From: JBARDN01 sp963755705 | GTDB lineage: Bacteria > Desulfobacterota > Binatia > Binatales > Binataceae | DNA length: 64,000 bases | Direction of reading: 5' to 3' | NCBI GenBank assembly: GCA_963755705.1 | Contig: CAVWKW010000001.1 | Coordinates: forward strand, 310,001 to 374,000 | Shown: positions 26,330 through 34,201 of the stretch, piece after piece | Layout of the letters: each line of letters begins with the position of its first letter | Position numbering within the stretch: position 1 is the first letter of the stretch | Notes under the pieces: model-generated | The model's database searches: none | Told to the model about the DNA's origin: nothing | What the model saw: only the letters and a program-made list of their open reading frames with translations | Program-made: the position numbers and the translations under genes

Positions 26330-26559
26330 ATCGAAGAAGATTTCAACGGGCGCATTCTCCCCTTCGATCATGCGGCCGCGCAGAAAGCGGCGAGTTGTGC
26401 AGCCGAGCGTCGGACCGCCGGGAAACCAGTTATTTCCGCGAGAACGAAATTGCCGGAATCGTCGCGGCGCGTACGGCGACACTGGCGACCCGGAACCTCC
26501 GCCACTTCCAGGATCCAGGAATCGAACTGATCGATCCCTGGGCGGCGGCGACTGCCTGA
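26330..26559 (+). pseudogene. Remnant of a VapC/FitB-type PIN-domain toxin
   Basis: Two frames together recreate the C-terminal half of a PIN toxin. From 26330 one frame reads IEEDFNGRILPFDHAAAQKA and goes on through SCAAERRTAGKPVIS; from about 26440 the frame one step over reads ENEIAGIVAARTATLATRNL then RHFQDPGIELIDPW, to the TGA at 26557-26559. RILPFD, the IA-IA block, ATRN and ELI-PW are the usual order in FitB/VapC toxins, with the acidic residue in LPFD and the asparagine in TRN near the active site. A frameshift lies between 26432 and 26440, and the N-terminal half with the first catalytic aspartate is missing (in-frame stop at 26309-26311). No antitoxin gene is left. Confidence 0.75.
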
Positions 26560-26573
26560 ATCAGCGCGCGGGC

Positions 26574-27536
26574 TCAGAGCCCCTTCACGAACTCGACCAG
26601 CAGGTCGTTGATTTCCTTTGGGCGCTCCTGCTGGAGCCAGTGGCCCGCACCGGGGATGATCACTTTCTTGCGGCAATTCGGCATCGAGAAATCCACCACT
26701 TTCGGCGCATCGGGATACATCGCGAGGACCACGTCATGCTCGCCGGCCGCGAACATCGAGGGTTGCGTCAGCTTCACGCCGTCAAGGAAGCCGCTCAGCT
26801 CCCAGTTGCGATCGACATTGCGATACCAGTTGATTCCGCCGCGGAAGCCCGAGTTGCCGAACTCGGAGGCGTAGAAATCGATGTCTTCCTCGGTCAGCCA
26901 TCCAGGCAGACGCCCGGGAATAGTTCCGCTTTCGAGAAATTTGTACGAGCGCGGAAACAGGAACTTCCAGCGCTCGGCGGGCGGCGGATCTCCCGACGCC
27001 GAGTACAGCATCATCGTGATCGATCGGCGCGGATCCTCGTCGAGTTCCTTCTCGATCCGGCCCGGCTCTTGGAAGTAGTTCTGATAGAACCAGTTGGTCT
27101 TGCCCTCGAGCGCCTTCATCCCATCGGAAGGACGAATCGGGCCGTGCGGCAGAAACGCCACGCTCAAAAGGCCGATCGCGTAAAAGATATCAGGCCGCAA
27201 GAGCGCGCAGTGCCACGCGACCGGCGCGCCCCAATCGTGTCCGACGATTATCGCGCGCGACTCGCCGAGCGCGTGCACCAGTCCGACGATATCGCCGGTG
27301 AGATTGAAGATGTTGTAGGCCTCGATCGCCTCGGGCCGGTCCGTGCGTCCGTAGCCGCGCTGATCGGGCGCGACGACGCGGAAGCCGGCCGCAGCCAGTG
27401 CGGGAATCTGATGCCGCCACGAGTACCACGACTCCGGCCATCCGTGGCACAGCACGACCAGCGGGCCCGCGCCCTGCTCGACGTAATGCATCTTGATTCC
27501 GTTGGACGTGGCGAATTTATGCTGCAGCTCAGCCAT
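26574..27536 (-). CDS. Alpha/beta hydrolase, epoxide hydrolase type
   Basis: A 320-residue alpha/beta hydrolase and clear paralogue of the one at 11328. HGWPESWYSWRHQ (residues 31-43) forms the oxyanion hole, D101 in VGHDWGAPVAW is the nucleophile, INWYRNVDRNWE carries the cap tyrosine and GAGHWLQQERP the catalytic histidine. These point to an epoxide hydrolase acting on small or aromatic epoxides. Its start is 11 bp downstream of etfA's stop on the same strand, so it may be the last gene of an etfB-etfA-hydrolase operon. Confidence 0.9.
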   Translation of the reverse strand: MAELQHKFATSNGIKMHYVEQGAGPLVVLCHGWPESWYSWRHQIPALAAAGFRVVAPDQRGYGRTDRPEAIEAYNIFNLTGDIVGLVHALGESRAIIVGHDWGAPVAWHCALLRPDIFYAIGLLSVAFLPHGPIRPSDGMKALEGKTNWFYQNYFQEPGRIEKELDEDPRRSITMMLYSASGDPPPAERWKFLFPRSYKFLESGTIPGRLPGWLTEEDIDFYASEFGNSGFRGGINWYRNVDRNWELSGFLDGVKLTQPSMFAAGEHDVVLAMYPDAPKVVDFSMPNCRKKVIIPGAGHWLQQERPKEINDLLVEFVKGL

Positions 27537-27547
27537 CGGTGGATGCC

Positions 27548-28522
27548 TCAGTGCGCTTTGACTTTCTTCAGCTCTTCGACCATCTCGGGCACTGCTTTGA
27601 ACAGGTCGGCGACCAGGCCGTAGTCGGCGACGCTGAAGATCGGCGCCTCTTCGTCCTTGTTGATCGCGACGATAATCTTCGAGTCCTTCATCCCGGCCAG
27701 ATGCTGGATCGCGCCGGAGATTCCGACCGCGACGTAAAGCTCGGGTGCGACGACCTTGCCGGTCTGCCCGACTTGCAAATCGTTGGGCACGAAGCCCGCA
27801 TCGACGGCCGCGCGCGACGCGCCCATCGCGGCGCCCATTTCATCGACCAGCGGTTCGAGCACAATCTTGAAATTCTCGCCCGACTTGAGTCCGCGTCCGC
27901 CTGACACGACGATCCGCGCCTCGGTGAGTTGCGGGCGGTCGCTCTTGGTCTGGTTGAAGGAGACGAACTCCTGCTTGAGCGCTGCCGCGTCGATCTCGGC
28001 GTCGAGCTTTTCTACCGGCGAGGCAGCGGCGGCGGGCTTGGCCGCGTCGAACGCGGTGCCGCGCACGGTTATCACCTTGACCGGACCCTCGAGCTCGATC
28101 GTCGCCATCGCGTTGCCCGCGTACATCGGGCGCACGTAGGTGCCGTCGTCGTTGATCGCCGTGATCTCGGAAGCCATCGGCGCGTTCATTCGCGCGGCTA
28201 GCCGCGGCGCGAGGTCCTTGCCGATAGCGGTCGCGGTCGCGAGCACGAATTCCGCGCCGGTGGTCTTGACCAGCGCGCTCAGCGCGGCCGCGTGCGCGTC
28301 GGCGAGATAATTCTTCAGCGCAGGATGCGCCAGCGCGATCACTTTCGACGCGCCGTACTTCGCGATCTCCGCGGCGACCGCCTCGGGCGCGTCGCCCGCC
28401 ACGACGGCGATCGCTTTGCCGCCGCGTTTCTGCGCCAGGTCGAGACCGGCGTGAATCGCGGTCAGCGTGGTCTTGGGAAAGTGGCCGCCCAGATGCTCGG
28501 CGAAAATTAGAACGTCACCCAT
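27548..28522 (-). CDS. etfA: Electron transfer flavoprotein alpha subunit
   Basis: A 324-residue ETF alpha subunit. The N-terminal domain has GDVLIFAEHLGGHFPKTTL, and the C-terminal FAD-binding domain carries the family signature in LYVAVGISGAIQHLAGMKDSKIIVAINKDEEAPIF. The LTEARIVVSGGRGLKSGENF block starts the FAD domain. ETF accepts electrons from acyl-CoA and other flavin dehydrogenases and hands them to ETF:quinone oxidoreductase. The redox partners are not in this window. It follows etfB with a 96-bp gap. Confidence 0.96.
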   Translation of the reverse strand: MGDVLIFAEHLGGHFPKTTLTAIHAGLDLAQKRGGKAIAVVAGDAPEAVAAEIAKYGASKVIALAHPALKNYLADAHAAALSALVKTTGAEFVLATATAIGKDLAPRLAARMNAPMASEITAINDDGTYVRPMYAGNAMATIELEGPVKVITVRGTAFDAAKPAAAASPVEKLDAEIDAAALKQEFVSFNQTKSDRPQLTEARIVVSGGRGLKSGENFKIVLEPLVDEMGAAMGASRAAVDAGFVPNDLQVGQTGKVVAPELYVAVGISGAIQHLAGMKDSKIIVAINKDEEAPIFSVADYGLVADLFKAVPEMVEELKKVKAH

Positions 28523-28618
28523 TTGAATTCACTCCGGCGCCTGCTCCACGCCGCGCGTGCGGTCGATTACAGGCGATGAGATATCGTCGTTGAAAATAAT
28601 CCCTCTGTCCCACGCCGG

Positions 28619-29368
28619 TTAGATCACCTTGGCTTCGGTATGCAGCACGGCGACGAGTTCCGCGACCGAACCGACTTTCTTTCCCGCTTGCCGCTTGGGC
28701 GGCGCCGTCAGCGATTTGATCTTGAGCTTGGGCGCGAGGTCGAGACCGAGGCTCTCGGCCGGAACTTCCTTGAGTTCCTTCTTGCGCGCCTTCATGATGC
28801 CCGGCAGCGACGCGTAGCGCGGCTCATTGAGGCGCAAGTCGGTCGTCACGACGGCCGGCAGGTTGAACGCGATCGTTTCCAGGCCGCCATCGACCTCGCG
28901 GATGACCGTGACCTTCTTATCCGCGAACTCAACCTTCGAGGCGAACGTTGCCTGCGGCCATCCGAGCATCTCGGCCAGCATCTGACCGACCTGGTTCGAG
29001 TCGTCGTCGATCGCCTGCTTGCCCAAGAGCACGATATCGGCCTTTTCATCGCCCGCGATCTTCGCGAGGATCCGCCCGAGCCCGAGCGGATCGAGGTAGC
29101 CGTCGCTCTTCACCAGGATCGCGCGGTCGGCGCCCATCGCAAGCCCGGTCCGAAGCTGCTCCTGCCAGGTGGACTGGCCGATCGTGACCAGCACGACCTC
29201 GCTGCCGGCCTGCTTTTCCTTGATCCGCAGGGCTTCTTCGATTGCGATCTCGTCGAACGGGTTGATCACCCACTTGACGTTGTCGGTGGCGATACCCGAG
29301 CCGTCGGGAAGGACGCGGATAGTGGTGGCGGGGTCGGGAACACGTTTGATTGGAACCAGAATCTTCAC
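28619..29368 (-). CDS. etfB: Electron transfer flavoprotein beta subunit
   Basis: A 249-residue ETF beta subunit starting MKILVPIKRVPDPATTIRV. It has NPFDEIAIEEALRIKE, the adenine nucleotide region AGDEKADIVLLGKQAIDDDSNQVGQMLAEMLGWPQAT and the C-terminal family segment LPAVVTTDLRLNEPRYASLPGIMKARKK. It binds AMP structurally and pairs with the alpha subunit. The gene comes first in the leftward etfB-etfA unit and is divergent from a VOC gene. Confidence 0.96.
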   Translation of the reverse strand: MKILVPIKRVPDPATTIRVLPDGSGIATDNVKWVINPFDEIAIEEALRIKEKQAGSEVVLVTIGQSTWQEQLRTGLAMGADRAILVKSDGYLDPLGLGRILAKIAGDEKADIVLLGKQAIDDDSNQVGQMLAEMLGWPQATFASKVEFADKKVTVIREVDGGLETIAFNLPAVVTTDLRLNEPRYASLPGIMKARKKELKEVPAESLGLDLAPKLKIKSLTAPPKRQAGKKVGSVAELVAVLHTEAKVI

Positions 29369-29592
29369 AGCGATATCACTCCACGCATGCGCTTATTCGG
29401 CGATACATGATCAGAATCGTTCAAATTGACCGGGAATGGAACCGATAAACGAAACGAAACTAACAGCGGATCATTTATCAGTCAAACTACTGTGAATCCC
29501 GGATAGCGTCCTAATCGGTCTGCGGTATATGTTACTGGCCGTCACGCCTCAGAGCAGATTACGCAGCGCCTCAGGTGCAACAGGAGGAACTC

Positions 29593-30024
29593 ATGCCGGT
29601 CAGTGCGATTCCTGACGGATATCACACGGTCACGCCGTTAGTAGCGGTGAATGACGTGGCGAAGTTTCTTGAATTCGCGAAGCGGGCCTTCGGTGCCGAG
29701 GAGGTTATGCGGATGGCAGCCCCGGATGGGACGGTGGCGCACGCTGAAATCAATATCGGTAACTCGCGCCTGATGGTGGAGCGAGGCGATGCAGCTTCGA
29801 GTCAGAGTTCGCTTTACATGTACGTCAATGACTGCGACGAATTTTACGGACGGGCAATTCGCGCGGGAGCAAAATCGGGACAGGAGCTCACCAATAGGCC
29901 CTGGGGAGATCGCGTTGGGATGGTGCTAGACCCGTCAGGAAACAAATGGTGGATCGCGACGCACAAGGAAGACCTCTCGCCGGAAGAGATCAGCAAACGC
30001 GTCGCCGCCGCGATGAATCGGTAG
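29593..30024 (+). CDS. VOC-family protein, PhnB-like
   Basis: A 143-residue protein of the PhnB-like (YdcF/3-demethylubiquinone methyltransferase-like) glyoxalase branch. It starts IPDGYHTVTPLVAVNDVAKFLEFAKRAFGAEE, continues MAAPDGTVAHAEINIGNSRLMV and ends GDRVGMVLDPSGNKWWIATHKEDLSPEEI, all typical of this branch. A perfect AGGAGG site (29582-29587) with 5-nt spacing fixes the ATG at 29593; an in-frame GTG 18 bp upstream is not needed. Function of these proteins is largely unknown. Confidence 0.88.
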   Translation: MPVSAIPDGYHTVTPLVAVNDVAKFLEFAKRAFGAEEVMRMAAPDGTVAHAEINIGNSRLMVERGDAASSQSSLYMYVNDCDEFYGRAIRAGAKSGQELTNRPWGDRVGMVLDPSGNKWWIATHKEDLSPEEISKRVAAAMNR

Positions 30025-30449
30025 GCGGTCATTTAGGGGCAGCCTGCGCGGTTGCCGCGGGCGGAAAACTGGAGCGAACAAGTTCGCCAAACTCTTCGGG
30101 ATGGCACAAAAACCGTGACCGTTGTCATTCCGAGCGCGAATCACCGCCATCTTTTGCGTCGTGCATATAATTTTGCATTGCGCGCATCGCGAGGAATCCC
30201 GCCCATACGCCCCGGCGCACTCCCGCGATTGGTGATGCAAAGCTCTCCTATGGAAGAACGGCGGTTAGTCAAAACTGACCCTCTACCAGATGCCGTCTGT
30301 GATTGCGCGTCGCGAATGAGTAGTGATATTTTCGCGGCGATAAGAGTTCTCTCCACGACGATGGTTCTCTAAGACAATCTCCCCCTTCGCTTCGCAATGG
30401 AGTCCTCTCACCGGGGAGGTCTCGAACTGTTCGCGCCAGGAGATTCGTC
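30025..30449. other. 425-bp gene-free stretch with decayed repeats
   Basis: No convincing gene is present. GTCATTCCGAGCG at 30124 and CGCGAGGAATCCC at 30188 look like the two ends of a common GTCATTCCGAGCG...CGAGGAATC intergenic repeat, split here by about 50 bp. The rest holds short runs with no coding bias. An AGGAGA ribosome-binding site for the next gene lies at the right end. Confidence 0.45.
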
Positions 30450-31403
30450 ATGAACCGTTTTACCTCGCGCGCCTATTCCGGCGCCGCTGACCTTGATCTG
30501 CTGATCGATTTTGCCCGCACGACTACCGCTGCTCGCTGGCCGCGCTCGACCTACATGAAGGCCGGCGATGTCGTGTGGATGCTGTCCCCGGGGTCCGATC
30601 CTAACATCAACATTCGGCTTTGGTTCGGCGGCGATATTCTGGTCGCCTACGCATCGTTCGAACCACCGCTCAACTTCGATTTCGACATCGGACCAGGAGT
30701 GTCGCTGGATGATTTGCTTGCGGGCGAAATCCTGGGATGGGCCGAAGACCGACGGCGGAGTCTCTTGCAGACCGGCGGTGCGAAGATCCCGAAGTCAATG
30801 ACGATGCTCGGCGAGAACACGCTAACAACCCACGTGCTCGATAGCGATCCTGAACGCATCGCGCTGCTGAAGCGAACTGGCTACACGCTGGCCGACCGAT
30901 TCGACGTCCTCTATTCGCTGAGCCTTGTCGAAGGTCCAATCGCTCAACCGAAATTGGCTGCGGGGCTGCGTCTAAGGCACGCGACCGACGCCGACCTCGA
31001 AGCGCGCGTGGAGGTCCATCGCGAAGCCTGGTCGGTCTGGGGTCCATCGAAGATAGCCATCGATGCTTATCGCAAGCTCCGTTCGGCGCCGCTCTACGAT
31101 CCGGAACTCGACGTGGTGCTGGAAGACGCCAACGGGAAATTCCTCAGCTACTGTATCGCCTGGCAGGACATCGCAAACGGCTTCGGACATTTCGAGCCGG
31201 TCGGATGCCGTCCCGATTTCACCGGACGAGGATACGCGCGCGCAGTGACGATTGAAGGATTGCGCCGGATGCAGGCGCGTGGCCTGCATACTGCCCTGGT
31301 TGCTACCGCAAGTGTGAACGAACGAGCGCGCGTGCTGTACCCGTCGTGCGGCTTCGTCGAAGTAGACCGGGCCTATTACTATGTGAAGGAACTCGCTGGA
31401 TAG
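30450..31403 (+). CDS. GNAT-family N-acetyltransferase
   Basis: A 317-residue protein whose C-terminal 150 residues form a GNAT acetyltransferase: LRLRHATDADLEARVEVHREAW, then GHFEPVGCRPDFTGRGYARAVTIEGLRRMQARG (the acetyl-CoA pyrophosphate loop is near RGYARA) and a closing ERARVLYPSCGFVEVDRAYYYVKE. The first 160 residues lack an obvious motif and may be a degenerate GNAT copy. An AGGAGA site 6 nt before the ATG supports the start. Substrate unknown. The gene stands alone. Confidence 0.85.
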   Translation: MNRFTSRAYSGAADLDLLIDFARTTTAARWPRSTYMKAGDVVWMLSPGSDPNINIRLWFGGDILVAYASFEPPLNFDFDIGPGVSLDDLLAGEILGWAEDRRRSLLQTGGAKIPKSMTMLGENTLTTHVLDSDPERIALLKRTGYTLADRFDVLYSLSLVEGPIAQPKLAAGLRLRHATDADLEARVEVHREAWSVWGPSKIAIDAYRKLRSAPLYDPELDVVLEDANGKFLSYCIAWQDIANGFGHFEPVGCRPDFTGRGYARAVTIEGLRRMQARGLHTALVATASVNERARVLYPSCGFVEVDRAYYYVKELAG

Positions 31404-31660
31404 GATTCTCTTAGGAACCGACGGTACTTCTCTGTGCCACCACGTGCCGCCCTCGCGTAATGTTGCCGGGCCTTTTCGCTGGTGTCATTCTCGCGCGCGG
31501 CTGCCGATAGAGGGCATGGCCTGAGCGACGGCGAAGTAAATCCCGAATTTGGATCGTGATCGAGCCGTCGTTCGAGATAAGTATTCGCATCCGATCCGGG
31601 ATTCCTCGCGCACGGCACCCATGCGCGAGCGAATCATGCTTGCGCGTCGGCGTCGCAGGC

Positions 31661-32446
31661 CTACTCGTTGTAGCCGAGGCGGCGGGAAATTTCGCCGCCC
31701 GCTTCCAGCAGCGTAGGCGCGAGCTCGGCGGCGATTCGCTCGGGCGCCATCCGGTACGCAGGCCCCGCGATCGCGAGCGATCCGACGACCGAGCGGGTGT
31801 AATCGCGAATCGGCACCGCGATCGAGTTCACTTCCTCGACGTATTCGCCGGCGTCGGTCGCATATCCGGTGCTCGAAACGCCGGTGAGCTGTTCGAGCAG
31901 CGCCGCGCGATCGATTATCGTGCGATCGGTGAAGCGCTTCAGATGCTCCGGCAGCGCCGCGCGAAGCTGCTCTTCGGTGTCGAAGGCCAGATGCGCCTTG
32001 CCGACCGCGGTGCAGTGCAGCGGCAGCGTGTTGCCGATCGGAGGCGTGATTCGCACCGCGCGATCCTCAGGCTCCGCCGCTTCGAGCGGAACTACGCCGT
32101 CGCGGCGCAGAATCGCGACGTAAGTGCTCTCGCGGCATTTGCGCGCAAGCTCGGCCAGCGTAGGTCGCGCCTGGCGCACGAGTCCCATGTGATGAATATA
32201 CCGCCGTCCGAGCAGCAGGCATTTGATTCCGAGCCGGTAATTCTCGCTCGACTTGTTCTGCTCGATATAGCCGCGTGCTTCGAGCGTCGCGAGCAGGCGG
32301 AAGACGTTGTTTTTGTGGAGCTTGAGGCGCTTGGACAGCTCGGTCACGCCGAGTTCGTCAACCTCGCCAAAAAATTGTTCGAGTACGTCGAGCGAATGCG
32401 CAACGGATTGGATGACGTAATTAGTTTTGTCGCGTCTGACCATCAA
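31661..32446 (-). CDS. IclR-family transcriptional regulator
   Basis: A 261-residue regulator. Residues of about 10-65 form the N-terminal winged helix (SVAHSLDVLEQFFGEVDELGVTELSKRLKLHKNNVFRLLATLEARGYIEQ). The remainder is the IclR effector domain, with NTLPLHCTAVGKAHLAF and the VNSIAVPIRDYTRSVVGSLAIAGPAYRM block that lines the ligand pocket. IclR proteins usually control catabolic genes next to them; none is directly adjacent, as both neighbours point away or are decayed. Its target may have been lost in the damaged region on its right. Confidence 0.92.
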   Translation of the reverse strand: MMVRRDKTNYVIQSVAHSLDVLEQFFGEVDELGVTELSKRLKLHKNNVFRLLATLEARGYIEQNKSSENYRLGIKCLLLGRRYIHHMGLVRQARPTLAELARKCRESTYVAILRRDGVVPLEAAEPEDRAVRITPPIGNTLPLHCTAVGKAHLAFDTEEQLRAALPEHLKRFTDRTIIDRAALLEQLTGVSSTGYATDAGEYVEEVNSIAVPIRDYTRSVVGSLAIAGPAYRMAPERIAAELAPTLLEAGGEISRRLGYNE

Positions 32447-32665
32447 TGTTCCACGCGCGACGCAGCCGACGGGACCAAGCCGAAGAGGCGCTTTGGAAAA
32501 GTGTTTTACTTTAGACGGTGTGCCGAAACCAAGTCAACGGCCCTCGGTAAAATGCTGCCATGACAGTGTAACTAGCTGATTTTACTGACAAATTCCTGTA
32601 TTACCGGAACTGATGAAAAAGCTTCAGTCTCGCTGAATCTATCCTCGCTGAAATTTTTAAGCAGA

Positions 32666-32731
32666 TTCGGTGACCCGGACGATGAGCTGTTTTACATCGC
32701 ACCGGCACGAGTCGTGCGCATCGACGACGAT
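32666..32731 (+). pseudogene. Fragment of a SAM methyltransferase N-terminus
   Basis: The 22 codons read FGDPDDELFYIAPARVVRID followed by DD. The methyltransferase at 34202 has DDSDDELFYTTPRRVVHIDD at the same place, and the DNA is also alike (for example GACGATGAGCTGTT is shared). The frame is not open upstream or downstream as a full gene, so this is a relic of a second copy about 1.5 kb from the first. Confidence 0.7.
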
Positions 32732-32780
32732 CGCTCACGCGGGAGGAAAGTTGGCGTCTAGCGAGAGACTGTGCCGAAGA

Positions 32781-32883
32781 CGGCCGGCTCGTGAGCCGCC
32801 CCTACAAATACCGATTCGATGACCCAACCTTTTCGCAGGGGCGCGTCGAGACGCGCCCGTCTCAGCACGCCGCTAATCAGCGG
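32781..32883. repeat. Cluster of palindromes
   Basis: Three perfect inverted repeats lie within about 100 bp: GGCTC-GT-GAGCC (32786-32797), GGGCGCGTC-GA-GACGCGCCC (32839-32858) and CCGCT-AATC-AGCGG (32870-32883). A fourth, weaker one follows around CACAGGCTTTATCCTG near 32895. Unrelated stems packed side by side are typical of piled-up REP-like elements. Confidence 0.6.
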
Positions 32884-33088
32884 AACTCCTTGTGGCACAG
32901 GCTTTATCCTGCGGTTCCACACTTTCTGAAGCCGCCGCCGTCTCCCTAACGATCGTTCGGGTTTTTGCCAGATTTGTTCATGGCTGAACTGTTCAGCCTT
33001 ATACTCGAATCCACTTCGTGCAAAAGTGATCGCGTGGAAGCAACCCGCACACAGTACCGCTTCGCTTTGGGCCGCGTTCCTTCTGAGC

Positions 33089-33212
33089 CAGAGCAGCACC
33101 ATCATCCGGCGCTGCGCGCCACCTTCTCCCGGAGGGAGAAGGATCAAAAGATGCCGGAATGCCTTCTCCTCCGGGAGAAGGTGCTCGAAGGGCGGATGAG
33201 GGTGCTGCTCTG
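33089..33212. repeat. 124-bp palindromic element with 20-bp terminal inverted repeats
   Basis: The left end CAGAGCAGCACCATCATCCG (33089-33108) and the right end CGGATGAGGGTGCTGCTCTG (33193-33212) are inverted repeats with one mismatch. Two inner hairpins, CCTTCTCC/GGAGAAGG at 33122-33140 and again at 33162-33182, fill the middle. It encodes nothing. A related half copy is at 23021-23080. I could not see a clear target-site duplication. Confidence 0.75.
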
Positions 33213-33490
33213 CCAGCGGCGACTCAGCTTCAAGAGTTGGAACTACCTCAAGGATGGATCGCTCCGTCGTATGCCCGAAAATCGAGGTACCAAAAAGACG
33301 TTCGAAGCGAACCCATTTGGTAAATTCGGCAGCATTTTCAAGGAGTTTATTTTCTGAGTCACTAGAAAAGATACCAAACGAACCCACCGAATTTGCCCGA
33401 AATCAAAAAATCCAAGGCTCTACCTTGCCCAAAATCGAGCGCAGCGCGTACACAACTAACCGTTCCGTGGACCCGCGCTTGAGAATGAAT

Positions 33491-33513
33491 TATACATCAT
33501 AGATATACATCAT
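33491..33513 (+). promoter_or_regulatory. Tandem 10-bp repeat over the antitoxin start, candidate operator
   Basis: TATACATCAT occurs at 33491-33500 and again at 33504-33513, a period of 13 bp, with the second copy reaching into the antitoxin ATG at 33512. Ribbon-helix-helix antitoxins bind tandem short sites like this to repress their own operon. The role is inferred from position. Confidence 0.55.
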
Positions 33514-33781
33514 GAAGAATCAGGCGATGGTGAGAACCCAGATCTATCTGACCCCGCGCGAGCATCAGAGCTTGCGGCGCCTGGCCAAACTCACCGGCCG
33601 TCCGCAAAGCGAGATTATCCGCGCCGCAGTGGATCACTGGCTGGAACGGACGACGGCCGCCGGGCGCGCGCAGGTCCTCGAGGCCGTCGCCGGCCTCTGG
33701 CGCGGACGCACCGATCTGCCCGACTTCGCCGCCTTGCGGCGCGAGGCCGATAGGGTCCGACCTGCCCGCGGCCAAGCCTAG
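33512..33781 (+). CDS. Ribbon-helix-helix antitoxin
   Basis: An 89-residue protein. Residues 5-45 form a ribbon-helix-helix: MVRTQIYLTPREHQSLRRLA gives the DNA-contacting strand and helix A, and RPQSEIIRAAVDHWLER gives helix B. The C-terminal GLWRGRTDLPDFAALRREADR tail is the usual segment that wraps and blocks a PIN toxin. The vapC toxin starts 5 bp after its stop. Start codons at 33512 and 33527 are both possible; neither has a strong ribosome-binding site. Confidence 0.85.
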   Translation: MKNQAMVRTQIYLTPREHQSLRRLAKLTGRPQSEIIRAAVDHWLERTTAAGRAQVLEAVAGLWRGRTDLPDFAALRREADRVRPARGQA

Positions 33782-33786
33782 TTCGG

Positions 33787-34179
33787 ATGCCAGCACCATC
33801 GGCCCTGCTCATCGATACCGACGTTCTGATCGACTATCTTCGCGGCGAGCCCAAGGCTCTTGCCTATCTGAGGGCCGCGATGGCGCCGTTTCGAGTCTCG
33901 TGTCTCACACTCGCCGAGCTGTACGTCGGCGTTCGAGACGGCGCCGAGCGTGAAGCGCTGGCCCGGCTTGAGGAGCTGCTCGAGCCAGTCGCGGTTGATC
34001 GCGACATCGCGGTGCAGGCAGGATTGTTCCGCGGCGAGTATGGCCGAAGTCATGGCACCGGCCTGATTGACGCCGCGATCGCGGCCAGTGCGGTCGTATC
34101 GCAAAGCGCGCTGGTAACTCTCAACGCGCGCCACTTTCCGATGCTGCGCGAAGTGATTGTTCCTTACCGCAAGCCGTGA
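33787..34179 (+). CDS. vapC: VapC-type PIN-domain toxin
   Basis: A 130-residue PIN-domain ribonuclease. The acidic metal-binding residues are D10 in LLIDTDVLIDYL, E44 in LTLAELYVGV and D95 in TGLIDAAIAA, followed by VTLNARHFPML, where the usual N/D sits. VapC toxins cut tRNA or rRNA when freed from their antitoxin. It follows the RHH antitoxin by 5 bp, forming a complete toxin-antitoxin module, and the damaged methyltransferase starts 22 bp after it. Confidence 0.9.
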   Translation: MPAPSALLIDTDVLIDYLRGEPKALAYLRAAMAPFRVSCLTLAELYVGVRDGAEREALARLEELLEPVAVDRDIAVQAGLFRGEYGRSHGTGLIDAAIAASAVVSQSALVTLNARHFPMLREVIVPYRKP

Positions 34180-34201
34180 TCAGATCATCTTGGGTTCCAC
34201 G

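Larger units (their letters stand above)
32447..33511. other. 1.07-kb gene-poor region with relics, palindromes and a small element
   Basis: No intact gene is supported between the IclR regulator and the toxin-antitoxin pair. The stretch contains a methyltransferase fragment (32666-32731), a cluster of palindromes (32781-32883), a 124-bp element with terminal inverted repeats (33089-33212) and an operator-like tandem repeat at the right end (33491-33513). The ORFs that run through the middle have no recognisable product and pass through the palindromes. Confidence 0.6.

Noticed and set aside
26256..27623. 455-residue plus-strand frame over the second epoxide hydrolase
   Set aside because: It runs antisense to a conserved hydrolase. 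Only the short PIN-like remnant before 26559 is meaningful, and that uses two other frames.
32781..33212. Possible CRISPR array
   Set aside because: The repeats are different palindromes with no regular spacing, no common repeat sequence and no cas gene nearby.
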